Source: CBDCNP01 sp965222425
Lineage (GTDB): Bacteria > Acidobacteriota > Vicinamibacteria > Marinacidobacterales > DATDRI01
Assembly: GCA_965222425.1 (NCBI GenBank)
Contig: CBDCTW010000002.1
Location: forward strand, 91,813-155,812
DNA: 64,000 nucleotides
Direction: 5' to 3'
The notes under the pieces: generated by a model
The model's input: only the letters and a program-made list of their open reading frames with translations
Told to the model about the DNA's origin: nothing
The model's database searches: none
Shown: in pieces, positions 7,311 to 16,649 of the stretch
Layout: each line of letters starts with the position of its first letter
How positions within the stretch are numbered: position 1 is the stretch's first letter
Position numbers and translations under genes: made by a program

Positions 7311-9014
7311 TCACGTGTCTTTCATGGTCTTTCCCGAGACGAAGCCGTTGACGGAGAAGGCATCTTCCCAGCCGTCGTTGTCGAAATCTAGAAAACCACC
7401 GCCATACGCCCAACCGGCGCTAAACCCTCCGGCACGTTGCGCGATGTTCTTGAACGTACCGTCACCCTGGTTTTCGAAGAGCGAGTTGCCGGCGGCGAGT
7501 TTCTTGAGAACCGCTCCATCCGGGCTGGCGTCTGGCATGACCCTTTTCAGAATCCGATTGCCCGCCGTCGAGGACATGTTGGTCACGTGGAGGTCCAAGT
7601 CACCATCGTTATCATGGTCCCCGAAGGAAACACCCATGCCGTTTCCTGGATCGACGACACCTCTTTGCACCGCCTCGTCGCGGAAGTGGTCGCCGTAGTT
7701 CATGAAGAGGGCGTTCTCACCGAAGTCGTTCGCCACGTATAGATCCTGGCGTCCATCCGCGTTCAGGTCGGCAAACGCGGCCGCGTAGCCCCAGCGTGAG
7801 TCATCGATCCCCCACTGCGTGCCTTCCTCTCGGAAACGGCCGTTGCCCTGATTGATGAACAGAAGATTAGGAGTACCGTTGGTCGCCTTGCTCCACGAGT
7901 TGGGCATCACCTGGCCGTAGAGGTTGTAGGAAGTGACATAGATGTCGGTCCAACCGTCTCCGTTTACGTCCGCCGCCGCGGCGCTGAAACCAACCGCTCG
8001 ATGGTCGACGCCCGCCTCACTGGACACATCCAAGAAGCGCAGCTCACCGCTGGGCCGCAGCTGGTTTTGAAGCAAGCTCTGCTCTCCGACGGCGGCGAAG
8101 AAAATGTCCAGGTCTCCGTCGTTGTCGTAGTCGAGGAGGAGCACACCCGTTCCGTCCCGGCTATAGCCTACGAGCGTTTCGTCGGAGACATCGCGGAACG
8201 AACCTTCCCAACCATTTAGAAACAATCGATTTCCCAGCACCCCACTCGTCACGATGTCGAGCAAACCGTCGTCGTTGACATCGCCCACCGCCGCACCATG
8301 GGCCTTGAAGCCGTCGTTGGGAGGCTCGCCGAAGGCAGGCACGTCCTCCCACAGTCCGGCCGGTCGGGTCACATCGGAAAATAGATCCTCCTCGGACAGC
8401 ATGCTTTCGAGCGACTCAAACGACCAGCTACGAACCCTCCATCGTTCTTCGGGTGCTCTCTCGATACGGAGCTGAATCCATCCACGTACCCATTCGCGCC
8501 GGCCCTCCCCGTCGCGGCCTACTACAGAGAAGAAGACGCGGCTTTCGCCGCGAGTCGGTGTACCGCCGTCGAACTCTGCCCCTTTCACTTTGAGGCGGAC
8601 GTCCTCGATTTCGGTGAAATGAGACAGAAACGCTTCGACGCTTTGAAGGAAGTCGGCGCGGTCGGTTACCTTGGGAACCTTGTCTAGATCCCAGCCGTGC
8701 CGGCGGATCCATTTGATGTCGTGCTGAACAGCACCCGACCGAGTGGGAAATGAAGTGGCCTCGAACTCCTCGGGAAAGTATTTTGCGGCCTTCCCGAGAT
8801 CTTGTCGCCGAAGCTCGACCGACAAGTCCAAGAGCTGGTTAGCCAGCGACTCTGAATCGTCTTCGACCTGCTCGAGCGCGGAGCGATCGAGCTCGAGAGA
8901 AGGCCGTTCCTGAGCCCCGACATCGCCGGAACGGAGGCAAACGAGGAAGGCAAGTGCTACCGCCGTCGGAACGGTGACGCGGCGTCTCCCACTCAACGAT
9001 GCGCTAGCTAACAC
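7311..9014 (-). CDS. FG-GAP/VCBS repeat (CRTAC1-like) secreted protein, N-terminal part; ends at in-frame TGA
   Basis: 567 residues. GTG start at 9014 followed by a signal peptide (VPTAVALAFLVCLRSGDVGAQ). Residues 30-210 look like an NTF2-like/SnoaL-type region; from about 225 onward there are repeated calcium-binding FG-GAP blades (DVNDDGLLDIV, DYDNDGDLDIFF, DVNGDGWTDIYV, DLNADGRQDLYV, DHDNDGDLDLHV, DFDNDGWEDAF). The frame closes at TGA 7311-7313 just after VSGKTMKDT, whereas CRTAC1-type proteins continue without a break into the ASPIC domain, here found directly downstream in the same frame. Exported, with Ca-dependent beta-propeller; partner or ligand unknown. Confidence 0.85.
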   Translation of the reverse strand: MLASASLSGRRRVTVPTAVALAFLVCLRSGDVGAQERPSLELDRSALEQVEDDSESLANQLLDLSVELRRQDLGKAAKYFPEEFEATSFPTRSGAVQHDIKWIRRHGWDLDKVPKVTDRADFLQSVEAFLSHFTEIEDVRLKVKGAEFDGGTPTRGESRVFFSVVGRDGEGRREWVRGWIQLRIERAPEERWRVRSWSFESLESMLSEEDLFSDVTRPAGLWEDVPAFGEPPNDGFKAHGAAVGDVNDDGLLDIVTSGVLGNRLFLNGWEGSFRDVSDETLVGYSRDGTGVLLLDYDNDGDLDIFFAAVGEQSLLQNQLRPSGELRFLDVSSEAGVDHRAVGFSAAAADVNGDGWTDIYVTSYNLYGQVMPNSWSKATNGTPNLLFINQGNGRFREEGTQWGIDDSRWGYAAAFADLNADGRQDLYVANDFGENALFMNYGDHFRDEAVQRGVVDPGNGMGVSFGDHDNDGDLDLHVTNMSSTAGNRILKRVMPDASPDGAVLKKLAAGNSLFENQGDGTFKNIAQRAGGFSAGWAYGGGFLDFDNDGWEDAFSVNGFVSGKTMKDT

Positions 9015-9206
9015 GGATGTTCGTCAGTTTAGACAATCCCCTTGTGTGTGCCAACAGAGAAGTAGTTTGGGGTTTTGACCCCGCCAGTGGCATCCGGACC
9101 GTGACAGGCTCTAATGAGCACCACCATACCCGCCCACGGTCATTGGTACTTCATTCTTTCTGCTCCTTTATTAGAAAAGATACGGCTCGCGTCGCATTCG
9201 GTCCGG

Positions 9207-10397
9207 TCAAAATTTGTAGTTAAAGTCGAATCGGAATCGGCTTCCATCTTGGATAGTGGTGATGGCATCTACAATGTACAGGCGCGCGAGCAAGAGCATG
9301 TTCTTCACCGGCGCATAGCCGCCGCGGATCTCGTGACCCTGGAAATCACTGGCCGCGGTCTGCATCGGATTTCCGAATCGAAGCCAGTCGTCTTCGGCAT
9401 ACGAGGCGTGCACGGAAAAAGTCTCTATCCACGCGTAGTAGTAGCCGATCACGAAACCTCCGGGCTTGCTAGGGTTGCCAAATCGGACCGACGCCACCGC
9501 CCCAGTCTTTTGATCATGGTTCGCCGCGGTGAAAGGATCCGGATCATCTGGAGAGTAGCTCTTGAGATTGTACGCCAGGTCGAGCCCCAGCGTCATTGGA
9601 ATTCTGGTTCCGAATTTGGCTTGGACGTCACCCGTCCACAGGTAGTAGTCGCGCGCGCCGTTGCCGTCGAGCAGGTGTCGGGCGCCTTCCTCACCGAGTA
9701 GAAAAAAAAGTCCGGTCGCGAAGTTGAAGCTGACGCTGTTGCGCGTCCCGGTGTAAACAACCTGTCCCGCTACCATGTTCCCAACGAAATGATCCATGCC
9801 GTCGGCGTTAAAGTAGAAACCACCGATCAGAGAGAGTCGAGCGTTTTCGGGCTTGAAGTCATGCCGGCCGGTGAACCCCGCCACGGTGACGTCGTCGTCC
9901 CAGAAGAGCTCGTTCTGTTTCCAGAACGGGTAGCTATTTCGGCCTAACCAGGCCGAGCTCCGCTCGCCCTTGATCTGAAAGTAGTACTTGTCGAGGAGCA
10001 AGTCTCTCGGCCCTTTGGGGCTGCCTTCGAAATCGTGGATGGTGATATGGGGAGACTGCTGAATTTCCCAGGCACCCGTTCGGAACCGCACTCCAAAGGA
10101 GAACAAGGGAGCCGGTCGGTAGTCGAAGCCGATGCGAGCCCGAATCCGGAGACGCTGGCGATCCGCTCTCTCAACCCCACTCACGCGTTCGGAATCGAAA
10201 TCGTCCTCGAACCGAAAACGAAAATCCCCATAGAGACCGAACTTGCCGCCTTCATCCAGCTTGATCTCGGCCAGAGCCGGGCCGGCCCTAAACAGGATCG
10301 ACAGTAAAACGAGGCCCCTCGAGAACCCCGTCCAGAACATGGTTTGCCAGGCGGGTAAGATCTCAAACCCTCTTGTCTTCCCTGCAGTCTCCTTCAC
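9207..10397 (-). CDS. Putative outer-membrane porin (beta-barrel)
   Basis: 396 residues. A long N-terminus with a hydrophobic segment ends in ALA-E about residue 43, a signal-peptidase-I-like site. The mature part alternates polar and aromatic residues in about sixteen short strands (GLYGDFRFRFEDDF, FSFGVRFRTGAW, SVSFNFATGLFF, VIGYYYAWIETF) and ends in FRFDFNYKF with C-terminal Phe, the outer-membrane barrel signature. It resembles alginate-export/OprD-type porins only at fold level; the substrate cannot be inferred. It stands alone between a leftward FG-GAP gene and a divergent rightward gene. Confidence 0.75.
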   Translation of the reverse strand: MKETAGKTRGFEILPAWQTMFWTGFSRGLVLLSILFRAGPALAEIKLDEGGKFGLYGDFRFRFEDDFDSERVSGVERADRQRLRIRARIGFDYRPAPLFSFGVRFRTGAWEIQQSPHITIHDFEGSPKGPRDLLLDKYYFQIKGERSSAWLGRNSYPFWKQNELFWDDDVTVAGFTGRHDFKPENARLSLIGGFYFNADGMDHFVGNMVAGQVVYTGTRNSVSFNFATGLFFLLGEEGARHLLDGNGARDYYLWTGDVQAKFGTRIPMTLGLDLAYNLKSYSPDDPDPFTAANHDQKTGAVASVRFGNPSKPGGFVIGYYYAWIETFSVHASYAEDDWLRFGNPMQTAASDFQGHEIRGGYAPVKNMLLLARLYIVDAITTIQDGSRFRFDFNYKF

Positions 10398-10610
10398 AAA
10401 TGTGGCTCCTCCAGATAGTTGTTTGACTTTTCGAGGTGTCGCGGGCCTCTGCGGGTTAGCCTGTCACGCTTTGTCAGCCTTCGCCAATGAACAGGGCGAC
10501 CGATAAGAGTCTGCTTGGACGAGACGCCGCCTTGAGTATTGTAGTCAGCGGCGCCCGAGACGTGAGACAATCCGCGGACTTGGATGTCTCATGTTCAGGA
10601 GGTGCCCCTG

Positions 10611-13373
10611 ATGTTGCGCGCTCGTTCGAGCCATATCGCCCTCGGCGTCGGTCTTTTCCTTAGTTTGGCGCTCATTCCACCGGGCCTGGCACAGGAAACG
10701 CCGAAGGAAGAGCCGAAGGAAGAGAAAGAAGAGAGGGGCCTACCACTCGAACCGACCCGTAGGATCGAGTTCGTCACCGATGAGGCCACGTGGCTGTCTC
10801 TCGACGTCTCGCCGGACGGCCAGACGATCGTCCTCGAGCTGGTCGGGGACCTCTACACATTGCCAATCGAGGGTGGGGAGGCGAACCCCATTTCCAGCGG
10901 TCTCGCCTTCGATAGCCAGCCAAAGTATTCCCCGGAAGGGGACCGCATCGCGTTCCTGAGCGATCGCGACGGAGCGGAAAATGTTTGGATCTCTCGCGCC
11001 GACGGGAGCGAGCCCAAGAAGCTCAGCCAGGACACGCGCGCGGACTTCGCCTCTCCGACCTGGACGCCCGACGGCGAATGGGTCGTGGCGTCCCGCTCAT
11101 CTTGGGGCCTCGGAACCTTCGAGATCTGGATGTACCACGTGAACGGCGGGGCCGGTGTGCAGATCACCAAGGCCAAGCCGAAGAAGGAGACTCCGCGCAA
11201 CCAGCGGCACAATGCCATCGGAGTGACGGTCTCTCCGGACGGACGCCACTTCTATTACGCGCGGAAGATGGGCGGCTTCCAATACAACGCCAACTTCCCT
11301 CTTTGGCAGATCGCGCGCCGCGACCAAGTGACGGGCGACGAGGACATACTGACTCAATCTCAAGGCAGTGCCATCCGTCCGATCTTGTCTCCGGACGGAA
11401 CCAAGCTGGTTTATGGTACGCGTTTCGATACCGAGACCGGTCTACGCCTACGAAATCTGGCCACGGGCGAGGACCGGTGGCTCATCCATCCTGTACAAAG
11501 AGACGACCAAGAGTCTCGGTTCACGCGCGACCTTCTTCCTGGTTACGCCTTCACTCCCGACGGAAGCGAGATCATCGTGACCATCGGCGGCAAGATCCGT
11601 CGCGTGGACGTCGAGACCGGTAACTCACGCGTCATTCCATTCAGCGCCAAGGTGTCTCAAGAACTGGGACCGAGACTTCATTTTCCGCGCCGCGTCGAGG
11701 AAGGGCCGGTACGTGCCCGCATCATCCAAGACCCGGCAACCTCGCCGGATGGAGAGCGTATCGCGTTCTCGGCGCTCACCCGGCTTTACGTCATGGAGCT
11801 TCCGGGCGGCTCTCCTCGCCTGCTCCTCCCCGATGGACCGCGCGGGTTTCAACCCGCGTGGTCTCCCGACGGAGAGTGGATCGCTTACGCCACCTGGTCC
11901 GGCGAACGAGGTGAGGGAGGACAAATCTGGAAAGTCCGTGCCGACGGAACGGGCAACCAACGATTGACGACCGTGCGGGCCTTTTACAGCGATCCGGTTT
12001 GGGCCCCGGACGGCTCGAGGATCGTTGCGCTCAGCAGCACGCTTCACGAGCGGCTCACAAGCCCCGTCGATTTTGGGCAGGTCACGGGATTGGACGTCAT
12101 CTGGATTCCGGCCGACGGCGGTGATGCCAATCTCGTCATTCCCGCGCGGGGACTCGGCAAACCGCACTTCACGCGGGACCCCGAGCGGATCTACCTCTAC
12201 TTCACGGGGAGCTTCGGGATGAACCAGAAACACGGTCTGGCCTCGCTCCGATTCGATGGCACCGACCGGCGTGAACATCTTCAGCTGACCGGGCCGGGAC
12301 TCTACTTTGCCGAGGAGCCGGTGGGCGCCGACGACATGCGCATCAGCCCGGACGGACGTTGGGTTCTGGCGCGCGTGAGCAACCAGTTGTATCTCGTCGC
12401 AGTGCCGCCGGTTGGTGGCGAGACTCCGAAAGTAAACATTGAAAAACCCGCCGTGCCTTTGAAAAAACTCACCAACATGGGCGCCGATTACTTCGGTTGG
12501 TCCGACGACGGCAAGACCATCTCCTGGGCGATCGGATCTACGATGTTCCGCCGCGCCCTCGAGAGTGTCACCTTCGAACCTCCCAAGAAAGACGACGAAG
12601 ACTCGGAGGATAAAGCCAAGGAGGAAGAGGAGGACGAGACACCAATGGAGGAGGAAAGCGACGCCGTCGACAGGATCGACATCGTCATCGAGCGGCCTCG
12701 ACATGCTCCTCAGGGGATCGCGGTGCTACGCGGCGGCAACGTCGTCACGATGAATGGCGACGAGGTGATTCCCAATGCGGACATCGTGGTCCGCGACAAT
12801 CGCATCGCCGTCGGAGCCAGCGGGGAGGTGGACATTCCCGCGGGTGCTCACACCATCGATGTGAGCGGCACGACGATCGTTCCAGGGTTCGTCGACACCC
12901 ACGCCCATTGGTTCGAGATACGCCGCGGCGTGCTGGACGTTATGAACTACAGTTTGTTGGCCAATCTCGCCTATGGCGTGACCGCCGGACTCGATGTCCA
13001 AACGAGCTCGAACGATATGTTTGCCTATCAGGATCTCGTGGACATCGGAGAGGGCAAGGGCCCCCGTGCCTATTCTACCGGCCCCGGAATCTTCTCCAAC
13101 AACGCCTTCAAAAGCGTGAAGGAGGCTCGGGGCGTCATCTCACGCTACAAAGACCATACCGCGACCGAGGTGCACGACGACGCGAAACTGCGCCGCTTCC
13201 TGCCGCACAACATCGTTGACGCCAAGAGCCGAAGGCGTCCGTGGTTTCGCCGTGATGAGCACGTCTATCCCAAGATCGCAGCGGCAGCGGCCGAGATCAT
13301 CCGGGCGGGCGGCTACGTCGGTATGGGAAGCCATGGCCAACTCCAGGGCCTCGGCTACCACTGGGAAATGTGA
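10611..13373 (+). CDS. Secreted PD40-propeller amidohydrolase; internal deletion and in-frame TGA
   Basis: Start chosen at ATG 10611, eight bases after AGGAGG (10597-10602). A signal peptide ends at GLAQ. Residues about 45-680 are TolB-like PD40 propeller blades (SPDGQTIVLELVGDLY, SPEGDRIAFLSDRDG, SPDGTKLVYG). An amidohydrolase domain follows: GTTIVPGFVDTHAHW carries the HxH metal pair, and GMGSHGQLQG a later metal segment. Between ISRYKDH and TATEVHDD about 90-100 residues that this family normally has, including metal-binding residues, are missing. The frame ends at TGA 13371 after GYHWEM, where relatives have Trp; the C-terminus continues in frame (next entry). Probably a decayed gene. Confidence 0.85.
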   Translation: MLRARSSHIALGVGLFLSLALIPPGLAQETPKEEPKEEKEERGLPLEPTRRIEFVTDEATWLSLDVSPDGQTIVLELVGDLYTLPIEGGEANPISSGLAFDSQPKYSPEGDRIAFLSDRDGAENVWISRADGSEPKKLSQDTRADFASPTWTPDGEWVVASRSSWGLGTFEIWMYHVNGGAGVQITKAKPKKETPRNQRHNAIGVTVSPDGRHFYYARKMGGFQYNANFPLWQIARRDQVTGDEDILTQSQGSAIRPILSPDGTKLVYGTRFDTETGLRLRNLATGEDRWLIHPVQRDDQESRFTRDLLPGYAFTPDGSEIIVTIGGKIRRVDVETGNSRVIPFSAKVSQELGPRLHFPRRVEEGPVRARIIQDPATSPDGERIAFSALTRLYVMELPGGSPRLLLPDGPRGFQPAWSPDGEWIAYATWSGERGEGGQIWKVRADGTGNQRLTTVRAFYSDPVWAPDGSRIVALSSTLHERLTSPVDFGQVTGLDVIWIPADGGDANLVIPARGLGKPHFTRDPERIYLYFTGSFGMNQKHGLASLRFDGTDRREHLQLTGPGLYFAEEPVGADDMRISPDGRWVLARVSNQLYLVAVPPVGGETPKVNIEKPAVPLKKLTNMGADYFGWSDDGKTISWAIGSTMFRRALESVTFEPPKKDDEDSEDKAKEEEEDETPMEEESDAVDRIDIVIERPRHAPQGIAVLRGGNVVTMNGDEVIPNADIVVRDNRIAVGASGEVDIPAGAHTIDVSGTTIVPGFVDTHAHWFEIRRGVLDVMNYSLLANLAYGVTAGLDVQTSSNDMFAYQDLVDIGEGKGPRAYSTGPGIFSNNAFKSVKEARGVISRYKDHTATEVHDDAKLRRFLPHNIVDAKSRRRPWFRRDEHVYPKIAAAAAEIIRAGGYVGMGSHGQLQGLGYHWEM

Positions 13374-13391
13374 GCGCTGGCGAGCGGTGGT

Positions 13392-13679
13392 TTGAAACCG
13401 ATGGAGGTACTCCGTGCCGCAACGCTCCACGGTGCCAAGATCATTGGGTTATCGCAGGACCTGGGAAGCATCGAGCCGGGCAAGATGGCCGACCTGGTCG
13501 TGCTGAACAAAAATCCTCTCGAGGACAGCCAGAACACGAACAGCGTACGGTATGTCATGAAAAACGGCGAGCTCTTCGACGGTGACACGCTGGATCACAT
13601 CTGGCCGGTAGAGCAGAAGCTGAACGCATTGTGGTGGTGGGACGCGGATCCCGCAACTAGGAATGGAGGGTCGCAATGA
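13392..13679 (+). CDS. C-terminal piece of the PD40-amidohydrolase
   Basis: In the same frame as the preceding gene, separated only by the TGA at 13371-13373; codons directly after that stop read ALASGGLK and belong to the same protein. The piece has the typical C-terminal amidohydrolase sequence: MEVLRAATLHGAKIIGL, LGSIEPGKMADLVVLNKNP, and RYVMKNGELFDG, ending in a Trp-rich tail. It holds no catalytic residues of its own and is unlikely to work alone. Its stop overlaps the ATG of the MFS gene (ATGA), so both were one transcription unit. Confidence 0.75.
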   Translation: MKPMEVLRAATLHGAKIIGLSQDLGSIEPGKMADLVVLNKNPLEDSQNTNSVRYVMKNGELFDGDTLDHIWPVEQKLNALWWWDADPATRNGGSQ

Positions 13680-14923
13680 GCTTGGAGCCTAAGACGGATG
13701 CCGTTGGTTATCGTTGGGTCGTTATCTTTCTGATCTGGTTCGCCAATATTACGGGTGCCCTCACCCAGCTATCGGGCGGCCCGGTCCAACTGTCGGTGGC
13801 CAAAGAGTTCGGGCTGAGCGCTGCTCAGTTGGCCACCTGGATCAACTTGCCCTTGCTGGCCATTGGTCTCTTCTCGATTCCCGCCGGCATACTGGTCGAT
13901 CGCTTCGGAGCTCGCGCCGGTGTGGGGTTCGGGCTGCTGCTGATGGCCGTGTTCGCCTTGGGGCGGGGAATCGCTCCTAGCTTTGGGTGGCTCTGTTTCG
14001 CCACTTTCGTCTTTGGAATCGGTTACGCGTTTCTGCTGAGCGGCATGCCCAAGGCAGTCTCCGAATGGTTCCCGCCTCAGGAATTGGGACGAGCCGTCGG
14101 GTTCTATACGTCTGGAGCTGCCGTTGGAGTGCTCACTGTCTTCTGGTTTGCGATACCTGTGTTCGGCGAGATATGGAAACACCTGTTTCTAGCGGCGGGT
14201 GCCCTGATGACGCTCGCCTTTCTCGCCTGGCTTGTCCTTGGCAAACGATCTTCCCGTGCTTTGTCCGGGCATGGCGCTCAGGGAGGAGTCGCCGACATGC
14301 TCCGAAGCTTTCGATCGGTGGCGAGCCAGCGAGACGTGAGGCTCTTGGTAGGGCTCTGCGCTATGACGCAGATCGGTGTCTTCGGTTGGTTGGCCTTCGG
14401 TTTTCCGTACCTGGTGATCGCTAAAGGGGCTCCGGAGGAAACGGCTGGCCAGGTAGTGGCCTTCACCATGGTGGGTTTCCTTTTTGGGGCACTCTCCGTA
14501 TCCGGACTCTCCGATCGAGTCGGCAAGCGGCGGCCTTTTCTGATCGGCCCTGCGCTTCTCGCTTGCCTCCTTTTCTTCGGTCTGATCGTGGTTCCTCTGG
14601 GATGGCTTTTCTGGGCCATGGTCCTTTTGATCGGGTTTTGCCTTGCCGCCATTCAGGTCTTGCTATTCGCCTTGCCGCTCGAGCTACCGGGGGTCTCGAA
14701 GGACCAGGTCGGCGCGTGCGAGGGTCTTATCATCTCTGTTGGGTACTTCTTCGGGATCGCGGCGTCACCGGTCTTGGGATCCATCCTGGGAAGCTACGAT
14801 ACGACGACGCCCGACCAGTTCTTCGTGGTGGTGGGTTTCATGGGAACGGCTCTAGCCGTGGGGGCCGTCTTGGCCTTCTTGATGAGTGAGACCGGACCGG
14901 CCGGTCGAAAGGCGTCCGCATAG
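13676..14923 (+). CDS. MFS transporter (NarK/CynX-like), 12 membrane segments
   Basis: 415 residues with about twelve hydrophobic helices. The loop 2-3 signature of the major facilitator superfamily is visible as GILVDRFGARAGV, and its repeat in the second half as GLSDRVGKRRPF. The opening helix (WVVIFLIWFANITGAL) and PKAVSEWFPPQELGRAVGFYTSGAAVG resemble nitrate/nitrite or cyanate transporter branches of MFS, but the substrate is not determined. The ATG overlaps the stop of the amidohydrolase gene and the FAD oxidoreductase gene starts 8 bases after its end, so it may bring in the compound those enzymes process. Confidence 0.85.
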   Translation: MSLEPKTDAVGYRWVVIFLIWFANITGALTQLSGGPVQLSVAKEFGLSAAQLATWINLPLLAIGLFSIPAGILVDRFGARAGVGFGLLLMAVFALGRGIAPSFGWLCFATFVFGIGYAFLLSGMPKAVSEWFPPQELGRAVGFYTSGAAVGVLTVFWFAIPVFGEIWKHLFLAAGALMTLAFLAWLVLGKRSSRALSGHGAQGGVADMLRSFRSVASQRDVRLLVGLCAMTQIGVFGWLAFGFPYLVIAKGAPEETAGQVVAFTMVGFLFGALSVSGLSDRVGKRRPFLIGPALLACLLFFGLIVVPLGWLFWAMVLLIGFCLAAIQVLLFALPLELPGVSKDQVGACEGLIISVGYFFGIAASPVLGSILGSYDTTTPDQFFVVVGFMGTALAVGAVLAFLMSETGPAGRKASA

Positions 14924-14931
14924 GTCCCACC

Positions 14932-16056
14932 ATGGACCGTAGGCAGTTCCTGAAGGCCGGCGCTCTCGCCGGTGCAGGAGCCGCCTACTTCAGTGGCGCT
15001 CATCTTTATCTCTCGGACGAGCGGTGGACCCCGAACCGTTCGTACTGGGTGTCGCGTGGGCGCGCTCCCGTGAACCCTCCCCTGAAAGGTAATCACTCGG
15101 TCAACCTCGCGGTGATCGGTGGTGGCGTCACCGGTCTCTCCACCGCGATCCACGCGCGGGAAGTTATGCCGAAAATCAAAGTAGCGCTCCTCGAAGCCGA
15201 ATACGTTGGCTACGAAGCTACCGGCCGAAGCGGCGGCATCCTGGCAAACGGCACCGAGATGGGAATCCGAGAAGGTACCGAAGACAACGTGGGTTTTGCG
15301 ATCGACCTCATCGATCACCTCGGTATCGAATGTGATCTGCATCGAGAGATCGAGGAGTTGGATCCTTACAAGTACGCCGTGGGATTGAAGGCGGCGGCGG
15401 GACGCGCCGGCGTTCGCGTGTACGAGGGTACACGAGTGGCCGATATCGATAAGGGGAATCCCGTTCGGCTTGTGGGGAATGGTTGCAGTCTGAAGGCCCC
15501 GCGCGTTATCGTTGCTACGAACGGTTACCTGCCGAAACTCGGTGTCGCAGCCGAGCGTATCTTTCCCGTGCACACCGGCGTGGCGGTCACGACTCCGATG
15601 CCGGAGGAAGTGCTTTCCGGATTCCCCGCTAGCCTCCACATCATGACCAACGGAGAGATGTACGTGTGGGGTCGAAAGGCTCCTGGGAAGCGCATGCTCA
15701 TGGGGTCCGGCGCGGAGTACTACTATGACAACGGCCTTTGCGACACGAGTGAGCGCTACTTGTTCGCGGCGCTAGAACGATTCACGAAAAAGAGGCGTCC
15801 CGAGCTGACTGATTATCCGTTCGAGTACACGTGGACCGGCCCGATGGGAGTGACCGGGGATCAAGAACCGGTGATGGGAACGGAGGGGAAAGAAGGCAAT
15901 ATCTTTTACTGTGGCGGGTACGCGGGTCTCGGGATCGCGATGGGCACGCGCGCCGGTCAGTGGCTGGCCGGCATGCTCGAAGGCACGGCCCCTCCCGACT
16001 GGCTCCTCCGCGATACGTTCCGCTTTCCCGGCGAGCCTTTGCGCTCATCGGCGTGA
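14932..16056 (+). CDS. FAD-dependent amine/amino-acid oxidoreductase (DAO family) with Tat-like leader
   Basis: 374 residues. The N-terminus DRRQFLKAGALAGAGAAYF is a twin-arginine-type signal. The FAD fold is NLAVIGGGVTGLSTAIHA, followed by ATGRSGGILANG, and the C-terminal FAD-binding stretch is YCGGYAGLGIAMGTRAGQ. Family members (gamma-glutamylputrescine oxidase/ordL-like) usually have about 430 residues. Here the segment between LHREIEE and LDPYKYAVGLK appears about 50-60 residues short, suggesting an in-frame deletion near 15355. Probably an exported oxidase acting on an imported amine or amino acid; sequence alone does not give the substrate. Confidence 0.8.
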   Translation: MDRRQFLKAGALAGAGAAYFSGAHLYLSDERWTPNRSYWVSRGRAPVNPPLKGNHSVNLAVIGGGVTGLSTAIHAREVMPKIKVALLEAEYVGYEATGRSGGILANGTEMGIREGTEDNVGFAIDLIDHLGIECDLHREIEELDPYKYAVGLKAAAGRAGVRVYEGTRVADIDKGNPVRLVGNGCSLKAPRVIVATNGYLPKLGVAAERIFPVHTGVAVTTPMPEEVLSGFPASLHIMTNGEMYVWGRKAPGKRMLMGSGAEYYYDNGLCDTSERYLFAALERFTKKRRPELTDYPFEYTWTGPMGVTGDQEPVMGTEGKEGNIFYCGGYAGLGIAMGTRAGQWLAGMLEGTAPPDWLLRDTFRFPGEPLRSSA

Positions 16057-16104
16057 ACGGCGTCATCAATCTCATGAACCTGATCCTACTGCGTATGAAG
16101 AAAC

Positions 16105-16365
16105 ATGAGTAGCAGAGAAGGCGTCCTTCGCGATGGGAAGGTTCCGCGAGTGGGCCCAACTTCCCTCGTCGTTCTCGGAGTCCTATCTATTCTGTTTTTC
16201 TGGGTACCGTTGGTTGCGCCATTGATTCAACTCGCCGCCTTAGTTCAGAGCCTCCGCACGGCGCAATGGGGATTGGCGGAACCGTGGAGCCTGGTCATCG
16301 GAGTCGGCGGAGCGTTGGTGGGGTTCGGTTTGTTTCTTGCGCTCGAGTACCTTTGGGTGATCTAG
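16105..16365 (+). CDS. Small hypothetical membrane protein
   Basis: 86 residues from ATG 16105. A short charged N-terminus (SSREGVLRDGKVPRVGP) is followed by two hydrophobic helices (SLVVLGVLSILFFWVPLVAP and SLVIGVGGALVGFGLFLALEY) and almost no tail. I do not recognise a family. It follows the FAD oxidoreductase by 48 bases on the same strand and could be a small inner-membrane partner. The ribosome site is weak (GAAGAAAC). The membrane topology is clear; the gene call is moderate. Confidence 0.5.
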   Translation: MSSREGVLRDGKVPRVGPTSLVVLGVLSILFFWVPLVAPLIQLAALVQSLRTAQWGLAEPWSLVIGVGGALVGFGLFLALEYLWVI

Positions 16366-16649
16366 GCGGCGGCGCAACCCCTTCTTTTCCAGCAAATTAC
16401 GGGCTGGCTTCTCTTCTATTCAACTAATATTTGCCCTCTAACCAACACATTTACAAGGGCTTACTGGGCAACGCTTACGATTTTCATCTAATATACACCT
16501 AGCTCTGCTGGGCGGAATCCCCGGAAACCATCTGGCCCGCAAACGCCTCATCCTGCCCGCGCGGCACGGAAAATAAGCTAGGAGCCCAGAGTACAAACCC
16601 TTTCCATGTTTGCGGAAGGACTGTCTTCCGCCCCCAGGAGGTGTGTGCC

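Noticed and set aside
7311..7313. Selenocysteine at the in-frame TGA codons
   Set aside because: The positions do not correspond to redox Cys/Sec sites (Trp is expected at 13371), and no SECIS-like hairpin was identified after them.
11625..12704. Minus-strand frame of 359 codons opposite the PD40 propeller
   Set aside because: No domain, and the sense strand shows conserved propeller blades.
4500..13373. Alternative genetic code (TGA = Trp, TAA = Tyr) suggested by in-frame stops
   Set aside because: TGA and TAA end many intact genes here at the proper length (for example sucC, mdh, istA, vapB/vapC overlaps), so the standard code is in use.
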